Positions 61,928-64,000 of a stretch of DNA of 64,000 nucleotides are shown in pieces; position 1 is the stretch's first letter; every line of letters starts with the position of its first letter. Origin of the DNA: Oceanimonas doudoroffii (GTDB lineage: Bacteria; Pseudomonadota; Gammaproteobacteria; Enterobacterales; Aeromonadaceae). The translations under genes and the position numbers were made by a program. The notes beneath the pieces are model-generated. The model ran no database searches. It saw only the letters and a list, made by a program, of their open reading frames with translations, and was not told the DNA's origin. Location of the stretch: contig NZ_NBIM01000006.1 of NCBI RefSeq assembly GCF_002242685.1, forward strand, positions 62,001-126,000. The letters are read 5' to 3'.

Positions 61928-63283
61928 TCAGCCCTTGTAGTCATTTTTGTCGAGGCCGTGTTTTTTCATTTTGTCGTACAGGGTCTTGCGCGGCAGTTGC
62001 AGGCTTTCCTGAGTGTGCTTGATGGAGCCGCCGTGGCGGGCCAGCTCGGTCTGGATCAGGGTTTTTTCGAACTGATCGACCCGGGCGGCCAGGCTCTGGC
62101 CGGAAGCCGGGCTGTCGGGCCCGCTGTGGTCACCCAGATCAAAGGAGCAGGCCTCGCCCAGCAATACATAGCGTTCCGCCAGATTGCGCAGTTCCCGCAC
62201 ATTGCCCGGCCAGCTGTGGCTCAGAAGCTGATGCAGCCGCTCCGCCGACAGCGGTGGAATTTCCCGTTCGTACAGGGCCGAGGCCAGCAGGGCAAAGTGC
62301 TGAAACAGCATGGGAATGTCGTCGGGGCGGGCGCGCAGGGGGGGAATGTCGATGCGCACCACATTGAGCCGGTAATAGAGATCTTCCCTGAAATCGCCGG
62401 CATCGGCCAGGGCCCGCAGATCCGCCTTGGTGGCAGCCACAATACGAATGTCCAGCGGAATCAGCCGGTTGGAGCCAAGTCGTTCTATGGTGCGCTCTTC
62501 CAGCACCCGCAACAGCTTGATCTGCAGGCTCATGGGCATGCTCTCGATTTCGTCGAGAAACAGGGTGCCCCCCTGGGCGTGCTCCAGCTTGCCGATGCGC
62601 TTTTCCTTGGCGTCGGTAAAGGCACCCTTTTCGTGGCCGAACAGCTCGGATTCGATCAGGCTCTCGGGCATGCCGCCGCAGTTAATGGCCACAAAATTCT
62701 GTTCCCGGCGCGGGCTGTGCTCGTGAATGTAGCGGGCCAGCAGATCCTTGCCCGAGCCGGTTTCTCCCATCAGCAAAATGTCTGCCGGGCTGGACGCCAC
62801 CGTCTGTACCAGCCGGCGCAGCTCCTGCACCGCCGGCGAGCCGCCGATAATGCGTGGCCCGGGGGCGCTCTGCGCCTGCAACTCCAGGCGCAGGCGGCGG
62901 TTGTCCAGGGTCAGGGCGCGTTTTTCCAGGGCCCGGTGCACCACGTCGAGCAGCAGATCCGATGAAAAGGGCTTTTCGATAAAGTCGTAGGCGCCGCTTT
63001 GAATGGCGCTCACCGCCATGGAGATATCGCCAAAGCCGGTGATCAGAATGACCGGAATGTCGGTATCGATGATCCTGATCCGCTCCAACAGTTCCAGGCC
63101 GGTGATGCCCGGCATATTGATGTCGGTAATCACGATGCCGGCAAAGTTCTCATCGAGCTGCGGCAGCGCCTTGTCGGCGCGGTCAAAGGCCTGCACCCGG
63201 TAATCTTCCAGCTCCAGGGTCTGGGCGGCGGAGCGCCGAATGGCATCGTCATCGTCGATAAGCAGAATATGGGGCGCGGTCAT
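61928..63283 (-). CDS. dctD: Sigma-54-dependent response regulator (DctD-like)
   Basis: A 451-residue NtrC-family activator: receiver domain 1-120 with Asp54 and Lys104, AAA+ domain with Walker A GETGSGKD at 173-180, Walker B GGTLFLDEIE near 238-247, and a Fis-type helix-turn-helix at the C-terminus (GGSIKHTQESLQLPRKTLYDKM). The sigma-54 contact loop reads GAFTDA (220-225) where GAFTGA is usual. It overlaps dctB by four bases. The nearby sigma-54 promoter and palindromes make the TAXI TRAP operon its likely target. DctB/DctD pairs classically sense C4-dicarboxylates. Confidence 0.92.
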   Translation of the reverse strand: MTAPHILLIDDDDAIRRSAAQTLELEDYRVQAFDRADKALPQLDENFAGIVITDINMPGITGLELLERIRIIDTDIPVILITGFGDISMAVSAIQSGAYDFIEKPFSSDLLLDVVHRALEKRALTLDNRRLRLELQAQSAPGPRIIGGSPAVQELRRLVQTVASSPADILLMGETGSGKDLLARYIHEHSPRREQNFVAINCGGMPESLIESELFGHEKGAFTDAKEKRIGKLEHAQGGTLFLDEIESMPMSLQIKLLRVLEERTIERLGSNRLIPLDIRIVAATKADLRALADAGDFREDLYYRLNVVRIDIPPLRARPDDIPMLFQHFALLASALYEREIPPLSAERLHQLLSHSWPGNVRELRNLAERYVLLGEACSFDLGDHSGPDSPASGQSLAARVDQFEKTLIQTELARHGGSIKHTQESLQLPRKTLYDKMKKHGLDKNDYKG

Positions 63284-64000
63284 GCGGGCTCCTTGTGGGC
63301 GCGGGCAAGCACCAGGGTGAAGATGGCGCCGCCTTGCGGGTGGTTGGCGGCGGTCAGCTCGCCCCCCAGGCTTTGAACAATGCGGTGAGAGATGGACAGC
63401 CCCAGCCCGAGGCCGGTGGACTTGGTGGTGAAAAAGGGTTCAAAAATGTGCGCCAGGGCCTGTTCACTCAGGCCGGGGCCGTCATCGCGCACCCTGAGCG
63501 TCACCTGCCGTTCGCTGGCCTGCACATCAATGTCGATGCGGGGCGCGGGCTCATCGGCCATGGCCTGCAGGGCGTTGCCAATCAGGTTGACCAGCACCTG
63601 CTCGAGCCGGCCCAGATCACCGGCCACCATGAGCGAGTCATAGGTATTCGGCCAGTGCAGGCGGGCATGACGCTTTTCCAGTTCGCCGCCCATCAGCACC
63701 ATGACGCCCTGACGCAACTGCGCCAGCCGGGTCTGCGCGCCGCCGGCATCGCGCTGGCGGGCGAATTCACGCAGCGGCTGCAAAATGGCGGCCATGCGTT
63801 CGGCCAGGCCGCCAATTTCCCGCAGGTTGCCGGCCACCGACTCGGTGCGCCCCCGCTCCAGCAGCTTGCGGCCGTTGTCGGCGAACTGGCGAATGGCGGT
63901 GAGTGGTTGGTTCAGCTCGTGGTTAATGCCCGCCGACAACTGACCCAGCACCGCCATTTTGGCGGCCTGCACCAGTTGATCCTGAGTCTGTCGGTGTTGC
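63280..64000 (-). CDS. dctB: Sensor histidine kinase (DctB-like), truncated by window edge
   Basis: Only the C-terminal 240 residues are in the window; the frame stays open to base 64000. The H-box is INHELNQPLTAIRQFADNG, with N-box VLVNLIGNALQAM, and DDGPGLS and TGLGLGLS as the ATP-binding glycine boxes. The HELNQPL form of the H-box is characteristic of the DctB/HPK4 group. It is encoded just before dctD, sharing ATGA at the junction. The sensor domain lies outside the window. Confidence 0.93.
   Translation of the reverse strand, partial: QHRQTQDQLVQAAKMAVLGQLSAGINHELNQPLTAIRQFADNGRKLLERGRTESVAGNLREIGGLAERMAAILQPLREFARQRDAGGAQTRLAQLRQGVMVLMGGELEKRHARLHWPNTYDSLMVAGDLGRLEQVLVNLIGNALQAMADEPAPRIDIDVQASERQVTLRVRDDGPGLSEQALAHIFEPFFTTKSTGLGLGLSISHRIVQSLGGELTAANHPQGGAIFTLVLARAHKEPA

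Overview
The window reads as chromosomal DNA of a GC-rich (about 60-65% in most genes), marine or brackish gammaproteobacterium. The class of PyrC, the monomeric isocitrate dehydrogenase, SstT, DctB/DctD, the YehZYXW-type importer and the wealth of compatible-solute and TRAP transporters suggest an Aeromonadales-like organism (Oceanimonas/Zobellella/Oceanisphaera type). That placement is inference. No rRNA, tRNA, IS element, prophage or CRISPR array was seen.

Layout. 1-7828: iron and arsenic. A truncated TonB receptor, a LysR regulator, a small arsC-arsR pair whose ArsC lacks the usual P-loop arginine, and a Fur-boxed siderophore ABC operon. 7823-19466: housekeeping and scattered functions. 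An FAD oxidoreductase, a pirin, a BCCT transporter of visibly lower GC, a PGPGW protein, a 7TM diguanylate cyclase, a TPP-riboswitch-controlled SSS symporter, a DMT exporter, a nitroreductase with a divergent LysR gene, and pyrC. 19671-21881: a second TPP riboswitch controls an SDR and a luciferase-like monooxygenase, neither of which is a known thiamine gene. 22009-25925: a yehW-yehX-yehY-osmF osmoprotectant importer carrying repeat elements. 26000-30007: a 1335-residue membrane protein of unknown function with an internal duplication.

30073-39579 is the most interesting block. A five-gene minus-strand operon (oligopeptide-type binding protein, alkaline-phosphatase-superfamily hydrolase, two permeases, fused double ATPase) sits beside a LysR regulator divergent from a TmpA-TmpB-like pair. 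That pair comprises a 2-oxoglutarate oxygenase and a PhnZ-type HD diiron oxygenase, which in characterised members convert 2-trimethylaminoethylphosphonate to glycine betaine and phosphate. A matching 23-bp dyad (16/23 identical) lies in both promoter regions, which argues for one regulon. I propose uptake of an esterified trimethylaminoethylphosphonate, cytoplasmic de-esterification, then oxidative C-P cleavage.

39812-49101: sstT, a Fur-boxed orphan siderophore-binding protein, a teaABCD-like ectoine TRAP system with its universal stress protein, a MipA/OmpV protein and NADP isocitrate dehydrogenase. 49450-54284: a PAS chemoreceptor, then a bufferin-type RiPP operon (bufA, MNIO bufB, bufC, DoxX) that ends in its own ECF sigma and zinc-finger anti-sigma genes. 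54386-64000: an unknown 452-residue protein, a TetR regulator, and a TAXI TRAP operon (fused permease, USP, binding protein). The TRAP operon is preceded by a good sigma-54 promoter and two tandem 20-bp palindromes. An MFS transporter with a third palindrome in its leader follows, then dctD and the 3' part of dctB, which runs off the window. A recurring theme is acquisition of quaternary-amine and other compatible solutes: BCCT, Yeh, Tea, and glycine betaine from the phosphonate pathway.
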